Origin: Moesziomyces globuligerus
Taxonomy: Eukaryota; Basidiomycota; Ustilaginomycetes; Ustilaginales; Ustilaginaceae
Length of the DNA: 64,000 bases
NCBI GenBank assembly: GCA_030849465.1
Contig: JARVLF010000016.1
Location: 1,612,001 to 1,676,000, forward strand
Direction: 5' to 3'
In this document: positions 40,797-49,073 of the stretch, piece after piece
Layout of the letters: every line of letters starts with the position of its first letter
Numbering within the stretch: position 1 is the first letter of the stretch
Made by a program: the position numbers and the translations under genes
The notes under the pieces: model-generated
Databases searched by the model: none
Seen by the model: only the letters and a program-made list of their open reading frames with translations
What the model was told of the DNA's origin: nothing

Positions 40797-43283
40797 ATGC
40801 CGATGCTGCTCGACATCCAGCGCAAGCTCTTCGCCAAGTCGGAGCGCGTAAAGTCGCTCGACTTCCATCCCACCGAGCCATGGCTCCTCGCCGGCCTCTA
40901 CTCGGGCGCGGTCAACATCTGGAACTACGAGACCGGCGTCATCGTCAAGACCTTTGAGGTCACAAACGTGCCCGTCCGCTGCGTCAAGTTCATCGCACGC
41001 AAGAACTGGTTCGTCGCCGGCTCGGACGACTTCCAGCTCCGCGCCTTCAACTACAACACCCACGAAAAGGTCATCAGCTTCGAGGCGCATCCCGACTACA
41101 TCCGCTGCCTCACCGTCCATCCCACAGGCTCCTACGTCCTCACCGGCAGCGACGACATGACCATCAAGATGTGGGACTGGGACAAGGGCTGGCGCCTCGT
41201 GCAGACCTTTGAGGGCCACACCCACTACATCATGAACCTCTGCTTCAACCCCAAGGACTCCAACACCTTTGCCTCGTCCTCGCTCGATCGCACCGTAAAG
41301 GTATGGACGCTCGGCGCCAGCGTCGCCAACTTCACCCTCGACGCTCACGACAAGGGCGTCAACTACGTCGAGTACTTCCACGGCGGCGACAAGCCCTACA
41401 TGCTCACCGTCGGCGACGACCGCACCGTCAAGATCTGGGACTACCTCTCCAAGTCGTGCGTCCAGACGCTCACCGGACACACCTCCAACGTCTCGTTTGC
41501 CGTCTTCCACCCCTCGCTCCCGCTCATCATCTCCGGCTCCGAGGACGGCACCGTCAAGCTCTGGCACTCCAACACCTACCGGCTCGAGTCGACGCTCGAC
41601 TACGGCCTCGAACGCGTCTGGTGCGTCGCCTACAAGCGCAACGGCAACGACGTCGCGCTCGGCTACGACGAGGGCGCCGTCGTCATCAAGCTCGGCAAGG
41701 AGGAGCCTAGCGTCAGCATGGACGCTGCAGGCAAGGTGGTCTGGGCGCGCAACTCGGAGGTGCTCAGCGCCAACGTCGGCACCACCGCCGACGACGCCGT
41801 GCCCGAGGGACAGCGACTGCCCGTCTCGGTGCGCGAGATGGGCTCCACCGAGGTGTATCCGCAGCTGCTGCAGCACAGTCCCAACGGCCGCTTCGTCACG
41901 GTCTGCGGCGACGGCGAGTACATCATCTACACGGCGCTCGCCTGGCGCAACAAGGCGTTCGGCTCCGGTCTCGGCTTCGCCTGGGCGGGCGACAGCAACA
42001 CCTACGCCGTCCACGAGGGCGGCGCCAAGCTCAAGGTCTTCCGCAACTTCAAGGAGCGCCCCGGGCTCGTCACGCTCGCGTACAACGTCGAGGCCGTGGC
42101 GGGCGGTGCGCTGCTCGGCGTGCTCGGTAGCGGCTTTGTGTGCTTCTACGACTGGGAGACGGGCGCGCTCGTGCGCCGCATCGACGTCGAGGCGAGGGCG
42201 ATCCACTGGTCCACGACGGGCGAGCTCGTGGCGCTCGTCTGCGACGAGTCGTTCTACGTGCTCCGCTTCGACCGCGACGCGTACGCGGCGGCGCTCGAGG
42301 CGGGCGACGAGGTGGAGGACGACGGCGTCGAGGCGGCGTTCGAGGTGGTGACCGAGGTGGCCGAGAGCGTGCGCACGGCGAGGTGGACGGGCGAGTGTCT
42401 GCTGTACACCAACTCGACGCATCGGCTGCAGTATCTGGTGGGCGAGCAGACGCACACCATCACGCACGCCGACGCCGAGATCTTCCTGCTCGGCTACCTC
42501 CCGCAGCACGGCCGCGTCTACGTGGTGGACAAGGACATGGCCATCTTTAGCTACGCGCTCTCGCTGGCGTTGGTCGAGTACCAGACCGCCATCCTGCGCG
42601 GCGATCTCGAGGCGGCGGCCGAGTTGCTCGAGCAGGTGCCTGCGGATCAGCGCAACCGCGTCGCGCGCTTCCTCGAGACGCAGGAGCTGCGCGAGCTCGC
42701 GCTCGAGGTCTCGACCGATCCGGAGCATCGGTTCGACCTCGCCATCTCGCTCGACGATTTCGAGACGGCGCTCGAGATCGCGCGCGAGGGCCCGCAGCTC
42801 GGTTCCGAATCGCGCTGGCGCACCATTGGCGACAAGGCGCTCGCGCGCTGGAACGTCGGTCTGGCAAAAGAGTGCTTTGAAAAGGCGCACGACCTCTCGT
42901 CGATGCTGCTCGTCGCCACCTCGACCAACGACCGCGCGCTGCTGGCGCGCCTCGCCGCGCTGGCCCAGGACAAGGGCGCGACCAACATCGCCTTTGCCGC
43001 CAACCTCGAGCTGGGTGCGGTCGAGGCGTGCATCGAGGTGCTGCGCAACGCAGGTCGCATCTCGGAGGCCGCCTTGTTTGCGCGCACCTATGCGCCGAGT
43101 CAGGTGGCGTCCATCGTCCGCGAGTGGAGGGAGGAGCTCCAGTCGGCCAACCGCCACAAGCAGAACGAGATTGCTGCTAGCATCGCAGATCCCTCCCAGC
43201 ACCAGGCCGCCTTCGAGGAGGGCTGGAAGCAGAGCCTCGAACGCGAGTCGCAGCTGCGCGCCCTCGCCAACGGCCGTGCATGA
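40797..43283 (+). CDS. SEC27: coatomer subunit beta' (beta'-COP, Sec27)
   Basis: COPI coat subunit on Golgi-derived retrograde vesicles; its N-terminal propeller reads dilysine cargo signals. Intronless, 828 residues from the ATG at 40797 (CTCACCATGC, good context; the frame upstream has only GTG). The N-terminal seven-blade WD40 includes RVKSLDFHPTEPWLLAGLYS, GAVNIWNYETGVIVKTFEVT, HPDYIRCLTVHPTGSYVLTG, SDDMTIKMWDWDKGWRLVQT and GHTSNVSFAVFHPSLPLIIS. A second propeller follows (~res 330-590). The C-terminal alpha-solenoid includes LARWNVGLAKECFEKAHDLS and MLLVATSTNDRALLARLAAL. Length and order match the family throughout, and the C-terminus ends just after the solenoid. Confidence 0.97.
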   Translation: MPMLLDIQRKLFAKSERVKSLDFHPTEPWLLAGLYSGAVNIWNYETGVIVKTFEVTNVPVRCVKFIARKNWFVAGSDDFQLRAFNYNTHEKVISFEAHPDYIRCLTVHPTGSYVLTGSDDMTIKMWDWDKGWRLVQTFEGHTHYIMNLCFNPKDSNTFASSSLDRTVKVWTLGASVANFTLDAHDKGVNYVEYFHGGDKPYMLTVGDDRTVKIWDYLSKSCVQTLTGHTSNVSFAVFHPSLPLIISGSEDGTVKLWHSNTYRLESTLDYGLERVWCVAYKRNGNDVALGYDEGAVVIKLGKEEPSVSMDAAGKVVWARNSEVLSANVGTTADDAVPEGQRLPVSVREMGSTEVYPQLLQHSPNGRFVTVCGDGEYIIYTALAWRNKAFGSGLGFAWAGDSNTYAVHEGGAKLKVFRNFKERPGLVTLAYNVEAVAGGALLGVLGSGFVCFYDWETGALVRRIDVEARAIHWSTTGELVALVCDESFYVLRFDRDAYAAALEAGDEVEDDGVEAAFEVVTEVAESVRTARWTGECLLYTNSTHRLQYLVGEQTHTITHADAEIFLLGYLPQHGRVYVVDKDMAIFSYALSLALVEYQTAILRGDLEAAAELLEQVPADQRNRVARFLETQELRELALEVSTDPEHRFDLAISLDDFETALEIAREGPQLGSESRWRTIGDKALARWNVGLAKECFEKAHDLSSMLLVATSTNDRALLARLAALAQDKGATNIAFAANLELGAVEACIEVLRNAGRISEAALFARTYAPSQVASIVREWREELQSANRHKQNEIAASIADPSQHQAAFEEGWKQSLERESQLRALANGRA

Positions 43284-43626
43284 GTCGACCCCACCGCAGC
43301 CGTTTAGACGTAGGCGAGAAATGTATTGTCATCCTAGCATCCTGACCCACCGCCTAGTGTGCGAGAGCGAGCGCGCAGTTGTGTGAGGGTCGAGTGGGGA
43401 TGGCGTGGGTGAAGGGCGAGGGGAGGGTCGGGTAGAAAGTTGTTCCGGCTCGATGCGGATATTGCGGAGAAAGCCGTTCGAGGCTGGTTGTGGAGAGAGC
43501 GAATATAAGGGTGGAGCGTGCGGGCGTCTTTAGCCAGATAACGTCCACTTTTTCTTCCTTTGCTAACCTTATCCACCCGGAAGCCTTTGTCTTGGCTTAT
43601 TGGTCGTTTGGCAGTTGATCTTCAAG
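43284..43626 (+). promoter_or_regulatory. promoter of the downstream dimeric-barrel gene
   Basis: A TATA-like GAATATAAGG lies at 43501-43510, about 115 bp before the ATG at 43627. The sequence before it is the beta'-COP 3' flank. Confidence 0.45.
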
Positions 43627-44549
43627 ATGAGTGGCGGCAAGTTCAAGCACGACGAGGCTGGGCTTTTGGTGGTGTTTATGGAGCCTGGCGAATCGGTTTC
43701 GCTCGACGAGTTTCACACGTGGTACGATTCCGAGCACGTCCCGCTTCGGATCCAACGCTTCCCTAGCTTCCGTTCCGCGGTTCGATACGCCGTCACCTCG
43801 ACCACCACCTCTTCCAACGATGGGGAGGTTGCGCGGACGAGTTGGGGAGCCATCTATACGGTTTCGACCAATGCGGTGTTTGACGATGTGGCGTATACGT
43901 CGCTGAGGAGCCAGAGGTCTGCACGAGAGGCCGAACTCTTCACCCGTCTAGCCGTGGTGGATCGACGCATCTACAGGCTCGAATACGACAGCGATACCGA
44001 CCCCACCATCGCCTCTCCCCACCCTCTGGCTCTTGAACCCCAACGCGCCAAGGATACTCCCAAGTACATGGTCTGCAATAGCGTCGACGTCAATCCGGAC
44101 GTCGAGGACGAGTTCAACAAGTGGTGGCAGCACGAGCACGTCCCAATGCTCGCAAAGGTGCCAGGCTGGAAGAGAAGCAGAAGGTTCACTCTCATCGACA
44201 ACGCCGTCAACGGTACCCTTGCCCAGCCTCTCCACGCTACCGCAGTGCCCAAAAATCTTGGCCTCCACGGTACGTTTGCCCCCCAACCCCCCCGACCTTA
44301 TCACGCTCAACAAGACAAGACCACTGACATTGTGCCCATTTGCTTTGCGATGAAATCACGCTGGCGCGCGCGCACGTAGAGTACGATACCGACAACGTCG
44401 AATCGACACCCGAGTTCAAGGCCGCCGCTTCCACCGACTGGCGCAAGCGCGTCGTCGGCCCCGACAACGCCAACATCCTCCGCCGCGAACGCAAGACCTG
44501 CTCCCTCTACCGCGCCTGGGACCCCACCGCCGCCCTCGAAAACCCCTGA
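43627..44549 (+). CDS. dimeric alpha/beta-barrel-like (EthD-like) protein, function unknown
   Basis: Exons are 43627-44269 and 44380-44549, with a 110-nt intron (GTACGT...GTAG), giving 270 residues. The start MSGGKFKHDEAG is the first ATG. Two similar halves are visible: LLVVFMEPGESVSLDEFHTW-YDSEHVPLRIQRFPSFRSAV and KYMVCNSVDVNPDVEDEFNK-WWQHEHVPMLAKVPGWKRSR. Each has the pattern F(n)xWY/W-x-x-EHVP typical of EthD/ABM-type dimeric alpha-beta barrels. The protein ends SLYRAWDPTAALENP. Relatives include small degradative or unknown enzymes; no active-site assignment is possible here. It converges on chorismate synthase 128 bp away. Confidence 0.8.
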
Positions 44550-44677
44550 ATCCCCTCCCCTTGCCCTTGTTGGTCCAGAACACATCGGAATCCTCACAAA
44601 GGTCGCGCACATGGCAGATGTGGATTTTTTCATGGTCACCAGTCTCGAGGCCTGTGCCCGAGCCACAAGGCGATCGG

Positions 44678-46036
44678 CTACTGCTGCGTCTTTGCCCGCT
44701 TGGTCGGGGGCATCTTCATGCTGTTTGGGAGCGCCTCGACGGGGGCTCTGCTGAGCCTAGCTGCGGACGCGGCCCTCGCGTCCTGGGCCAGCAGCGCATC
44801 CATCACGACGAGCGCCGCCATGGCCTCGACGATGGGCACGGCGCGCGGGACGACGCACGGGTCGTGTCGACCGCGCGTGTTGAGCGTTCCGTCCTTGCCC
44901 TCGTAGGTTGCCGTCGCCTGATCCTGACTGATGGTCGCGGGACTCTTGAATCCGACGCGAAAGTAGATGTCCTCTCCGTTGGTGATGCCGCCCTGGATGC
45001 CGCCGGACCAGTTGGTCACCGTGCCCAACCTGCCGTCGTGCTTGAGGACAAACTTGTCGTTGTGCCTGCTCCCGGCCACCTCGGTGCCTCTGAATCCGGA
45101 TCCGATCTCGAACCCCTTGGTGGCAGGGATGGAGAGCATGGCGTGAGCCAGCTTGGCCTCGAGCTTGTCGAAGCACGGTTCGCCGAGGCCGCTGGGGACG
45201 CGGCGGATGACGCACGTCACCGTGCCGCCGATCGAGTCGTGGTTCGCCTTGGCCAGCAGGATGCGCTGTCGCATGCGCTCCGCCGCCAGCGTGTGCGGGC
45301 ATCGGATCGCGTTCTCGTCCACCTGTGCGCGCGTGATGGTCGCCAGCAGCTGCCTAAACTCCTTGCTCAGCGGCTCCTCGGCCTCCTCCTCGGTCAAGCC
45401 GTGCGTGTCGATGGTGTTGTCGACCTTGGTCTGCGGCGGACCCTCGGTAGCCGATTCGCCGTAGAACGACTTGCCCTGCTCGCCCGGCAGCGGCGCACCG
45501 GCGACGACGTCCTTGGCGAGCTGCTCGCCCGGGTAGCGAGGGATGTGCACCTTGCCGACGCTCGAGACAAAGGCGACGATCTCGACGCCGTACGCCTCGC
45601 GGAGGTACTTTTCGGCGAGCGCACCCGCGGCGACGCGACCGATGGTCTCGCGCGCCGAGCTGCGGCCGCCGCCGGAGCTCGCCTTGACGCCGTACTTTTC
45701 GAGGTAGGTAAAGTCGGCGTGCGAGGGCCGCGGATAGGCGTCGAGCGTCTCGTCGGTGTAGTCGTGCGGACGCTGGTCCTGGTTGCGCACGAGCATGGCG
45801 ATGGGAGTGCCGAGCGTGACGCCGCGTTCGACGCCCGACTGGATCTCGACGCGGTCCTTCTCGTCGCGCGGCGTGGTGAGGTTGCTCTGACCGGGACGAC
45901 GACGCGAGAGCTGCGTCTGGATGTCGTGCGGCTCGAGCGCCATGCCCGGAGGCACGCCGTCGACGATGCAGCCGACCGAGGCGCAGTGCGACTCGCCGTA
46001 CGTAGTGACGCGGTAGTGCGTGCCAAACGTCGACAT
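44678..46036 (-). CDS. ARO2: chorismate synthase
   Basis: Last step of the shikimate pathway: 5-enolpyruvylshikimate-3-phosphate to chorismate, needing reduced FMN. Intronless, 452 residues from the ATG at 46036 ([20 protein letters not shown]); upstream in-frame codons are leader. Signature motifs in order are [79 protein letters not shown] (signature 2), [40 protein letters not shown] and [40 protein letters not shown] is signature 3. Active-site His17 and the RHDPC His are present. Length is slightly above the fungal norm (~376-430) because of a C-terminal [20 protein letters not shown] tail. It is divergent from tubulin cofactor C. Confidence 0.97.
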   Translation of the reverse strand: MSTFGTHYRVTTYGESHCASVGCIVDGVPPGMALEPHDIQTQLSRRRPGQSNLTTPRDEKDRVEIQSGVERGVTLGTPIAMLVRNQDQRPHDYTDETLDAYPRPSHADFTYLEKYGVKASSGGGRSSARETIGRVAAGALAEKYLREAYGVEIVAFVSSVGKVHIPRYPGEQLAKDVVAGAPLPGEQGKSFYGESATEGPPQTKVDNTIDTHGLTEEEAEEPLSKEFRQLLATITRAQVDENAIRCPHTLAAERMRQRILLAKANHDSIGGTVTCVIRRVPSGLGEPCFDKLEAKLAHAMLSIPATKGFEIGSGFRGTEVAGSRHNDKFVLKHDGRLGTVTNWSGGIQGGITNGEDIYFRVGFKSPATISQDQATATYEGKDGTLNTRGRHDPCVVPRAVPIVEAMAALVVMDALLAQDARAASAARLSRAPVEALPNSMKMPPTKRAKTQQ

Positions 46037-46420
46037 GATGCCGAGTAGATGCGTGATGGATGGTGAACGGGAAGCAACCGAGGCGGTGCGAGGCGGTGCG
46101 AGGTGGTGCGAGGTGGGACGAGCTTGTTTAAAGCGTGAGCGCTGCATTGTGATTTCATTTCTTCCAGTTCTCGCCTCGCCTTTCGAAATGTAGGATTTTG
46201 TAATGCGAGAAGGAAGCCCACTTTGAGCCGAGTCACTGGCCTTCTCTTCGTCGCATCGGGGCGCGTCTTCGTTCCGATTGGCGATCGTGATGCTGATCGG
46301 GATCCGAGCCAGGGTCCAGCAATCACGAATTGGACACAAGAAAGGCTCCGAACCAGTCGGATCTCGCTCCTTCCTACTTCTTCTTGATACTCAGCAACGA
46401 GCGACGAGCGACGAGCGGTG
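46037..46420. promoter_or_regulatory. divergent promoter, chorismate synthase / cofactor C
   Basis: 384 bp between two start codons. It includes a GAGGCGGTGC/GAGGTGGTGC tandem (46081-46111) near the chorismate synthase ATG and a GCGACGAGCGACGAGC repeat just before the cofactor C ATG. Confidence 0.5.
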
Positions 46421-47503
46421 ATGGCATCGACGTCGTCAGTGGGCACCGCGTCGCTGGCGAATGCGTCGGCCGCGCACGCCTTCTACGCGCACTTCAGCCA
46501 TGCCGCCGCTGCGCTGCGCACCCGTGTCGCCGACGCCTCGGACGCCGAGCAGCTGCACGAGGCGCTCCACCAGCTCGCCCTGCTTGGCGCCGAGTTGACC
46601 GCAGCCGTCGACAGCGGCATCCTGCCCTCGCACGATCAGGCCGTGCACAAGCGTACGCTCGAGCAGCTCTCCCGCGCGCTCGACCAACGCCGCCGTGCAC
46701 TCGACCCGAAACCCCACCCAGGCCAAGCTCCCAGAGGCCGCGCTACGGGCTTCGCGTTCCGACGCAAGCCGCCCTCACAGCCCAAACCAGCAGCACAGAC
46801 ACCACAACCGGAAGCACATCCAGCACAGCTAGCGCAGCTAGCAACCGGCGCTGGCTTGCAAGGCGTCACCGCGTCCGACGAGGTCCGCGGGGAGCGAGCG
46901 GAGCATGTGACGATTTCGTCGCTGCAGAGCACGTCGTACGTTGCCGCCTTGCCGTCCGGGGCGGATGCGCCGGTGCGGCTCTCGGTGCAGATTGCTGCGA
47001 TCACAGACTCGTTGATCGACCTGCGCCCGCTCGGCGCCTCGGGTATGCACACGGTGGTGTCGGTGCAGCTGCGCGGCGTGGTTGACTCGATCGTGCTTCT
47101 GCCGAGCGTGGAAGGCAGCGTCATGGCGCACGACCTCACGCGTGGGCTGGTGAGCATCCCGTCGTGTCATCAGTTCCGCATGCATACATCCAGCGCTGTC
47201 GCCGTCGAGCTCGCCACCAAGCGCGCCAGCACCGTCACCATCGAGGCGTGCCGGAGCATCGTCTTTGTCGCGCGCCATCCGGCCGAGTTGCGCGTGCAGG
47301 ACTTTGACGACCTCCTCAGCAGCACCCAGCTCCGACCCACACACGAGCCCGCACGCACCGCACACCACTTCAGCATAGTCAAGCCAGAGCACAGCCTCGC
47401 TCACTCGGTCGACCTCTCACACCAGGAGTCCAAACCCACCAGCGTCGCCATCGCACACATACGCGCCACGTTGACGCAGAGCTCAACAAGCTCAAATGCC
47501 TAG
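46421..47503 (+). CDS. tubulin-folding cofactor C (TBCC domain)
   Basis: Intronless, 360 residues from the ATG at 46421. The N-terminal ~90 residues form a spectrin-like helical bundle (AAHAFYAHFSHAAAALRTRV ... TLEQLSRALDQRRRALD). A Pro/Ala-rich linker follows. The C-CAP/TBCC beta-helix at ~res 160-300 includes QIAAITDSLIDLRPL, HTVVSVQLRGVVDSIVLLPS, VEGSVMAHDLTRGLVSIPSC and HQFRMHTSSAVAVELATKRA. The CHQFRMH turn corresponds to the Q-x-R segment that carries the arginine finger stimulating beta-tubulin GTP hydrolysis. Cofactor C releases alpha/beta-tubulin from the D/E complex. RP2-like alternatives lack the N-terminal bundle. Its stop is 63 bp from the convergent O-methyltransferase stop. Confidence 0.87.
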   Translation: MASTSSVGTASLANASAAHAFYAHFSHAAAALRTRVADASDAEQLHEALHQLALLGAELTAAVDSGILPSHDQAVHKRTLEQLSRALDQRRRALDPKPHPGQAPRGRATGFAFRRKPPSQPKPAAQTPQPEAHPAQLAQLATGAGLQGVTASDEVRGERAEHVTISSLQSTSYVAALPSGADAPVRLSVQIAAITDSLIDLRPLGASGMHTVVSVQLRGVVDSIVLLPSVEGSVMAHDLTRGLVSIPSCHQFRMHTSSAVAVELATKRASTVTIEACRSIVFVARHPAELRVQDFDDLLSSTQLRPTHEPARTAHHFSIVKPEHSLAHSVDLSHQESKPTSVAIAHIRATLTQSSTSSNA

Positions 47504-47566
47504 CTCAGCTTTGTATTTCCCATCCGGCCATGGCCGCGATACGCGCGTGAGCATTGCGTGCGTGCG

Positions 47567-48427
47567 CTAGTCGGTGCGCATGATGAGGCTGACGCCGTCG
47601 CGCACGGGGAGGACGACGACCTGGACGCGCTTCTCGTCACGCACCACCCGGTTGAACGCCTTGATGGCGTCTGCATTCTCCTTTCCGATCTCGAGCGACT
47701 TTTGATCCACCAACCCCTCTGTCCAAGGCGTGCCCTTGTACAGCGTATTGTCCACCACGAGCAAGCCGTTCCTCTTGAGCAAGCGCTTGTCGAGGATGGT
47801 TTCAAAGTAGCCCTTGTAGCCCGGCTTGTCGGCGTCGATAAAGATGACGTCGAACGCATCGTCGTCGGTGAGCACGTTTGTGGCGATGGCCTCGAGCTGT
47901 TCCACCGCGTTGCCCACCTTGACATCGATCTTGTCGCCCAAGCCGGTCTTGTCGAACAGCGGGCGGGTGAAGGCGTCGAGGTAGGGATCGATCTCGAGCG
48001 CGACGACCTTGCCACCCTCGGGGAGCTGGTTGGCGATGCAGACGGTGGTGGTGCCGGTGAACATGCCGATCTCGAGCACCTTCTTTGCGCGCATGAGCTT
48101 GGTGAGCATGCCCACCAGATTGCCCTCGTAGGCGCCTGCCGACCAGGCGGCCGAGAGGTGGAAGAGCGTCTGGCGACGATCCCACGCTCCCTCCCAGTCG
48201 TGCTCCGCCGTCGCCTGCAGCAGCGGTCGCTGCACCGCAGGCGCCGCCGACGAGACCGCATCCAGGTACGCATCCATACCGCCGAGCAGCGACGACACCA
48301 TGCCGAGCGTACGCAGCTGCTCCGCAGTCGGCGCGCGCGAAGGGTCGAGCTCCGAGAGCACGCCCGAGAGCAGCTTGGACGCCGACGTCAGCGGCGACTC
48401 GACAGGCAGCTCGATCGTATCACTCAT
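47567..48427 (-). CDS. class I O-methyltransferase (caffeoyl-CoA/catechol OMT-like)
   Basis: SAM-dependent, metal-dependent O-methyltransferase of the CCoAOMT family. Intronless, 286 residues from the ATG at 48427; the long frame upstream is non-coding leader with CA/GT repeats. Motifs are RRQTLFHLSAAWSAGAYEGN (substrate-loop region), KVLEIGMFTGTTTVCIANQL (motif I), KVVALEIDPYLDAF (Asp/Glu binding the ribose), FDVIFIDADKPGYKGYFETI (metal Asp), GLLVVDNTLYKGTPW (metal Asp-Asn pair), and RVQVVVLPVRDGVSLIMR. The N-terminal ~70 residues form the usual helical cap. Fungal members methylate catechol-like metabolites; the substrate is unknown. Confidence 0.92.
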   Translation of the reverse strand: MSDTIELPVESPLTSASKLLSGVLSELDPSRAPTAEQLRTLGMVSSLLGGMDAYLDAVSSAAPAVQRPLLQATAEHDWEGAWDRRQTLFHLSAAWSAGAYEGNLVGMLTKLMRAKKVLEIGMFTGTTTVCIANQLPEGGKVVALEIDPYLDAFTRPLFDKTGLGDKIDVKVGNAVEQLEAIATNVLTDDDAFDVIFIDADKPGYKGYFETILDKRLLKRNGLLVVDNTLYKGTPWTEGLVDQKSLEIGKENADAIKAFNRVVRDEKRVQVVVLPVRDGVSLIMRTD

Positions 48428-49073
48428 CGTGTGCGATCGCAAAGGGGTAAAGACGTGGATAGTGTATGTGTGTGTGTGTGGGAATAAAAGGATGAGAGCA
48501 GACGGTGGTGGTGGTGCGTGGCTAGCAAGGCCGAGACGCTTTGCTAACGAAGCATGCATGGCTGCAGGTGGGGATCGCGGCTCCCTTGGACGTGCATATC
48601 TGACAGCCGTCCAGGGTCCAGCAAACAAGGCAAGCAAGGCCAGGAGGCACAGGCTCGCACAGGCTCGCACAGGCTCGCACAGGCTCGCACGAGGAGAGCA
48701 CGAGCCAGCCAACCAAACGGCGTTCGGCGTGGGCGTGTGGAGAAGATCGGATCGGCTGCTTGGCCTTGTTGCTTTCTCAGCCGTGCAGATCAGATCAGAG
48801 TGAGATTTGCGCTGCGGTGTTAGACCAGCGCTTACTGTTGCTGTCAACGCAGAGCCGGCCGATGTGCCGATGTGGGGGAATTGCCGGTCCATCGGCCTCG
48901 CTCGGCCTCGCTCGGCCTCGCTCGCGCTCTGCTCCACCATCATCATCACCGCTCGCTTGGCCTTTCGCTCAAGCTCAGCTCAGCTCAGCTCAGCTCAGCT
49001 CAGCTCAGCCCAGCCCGGCGCAGCGCACCGTCCACGCGAGCCGCGTCGGCGCCCGCTCCCTCCTTCGTCCGTC
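48428..49073. promoter_or_regulatory. divergent promoter, O-methyltransferase / LDB17, rich in short tandem repeats
   Basis: 646 bp. It has a GT run (48463-48480), four exact AGGCTCGCAC units (48651-48690), three TCGGCCTCGC-type units (48894-48924) and about seven CTCAG units (48976-49009), the last ~65 bp upstream of the LDB17 ATG. Confidence 0.6.

Noticed and set aside
40656..43202. 848-codon open frame antisense to beta'-COP
   Set aside because: It mirrors the sense gene's codon bias (G/C at third positions suppresses antisense stops) and has no domain; beta'-COP on the plus strand is unmistakable.
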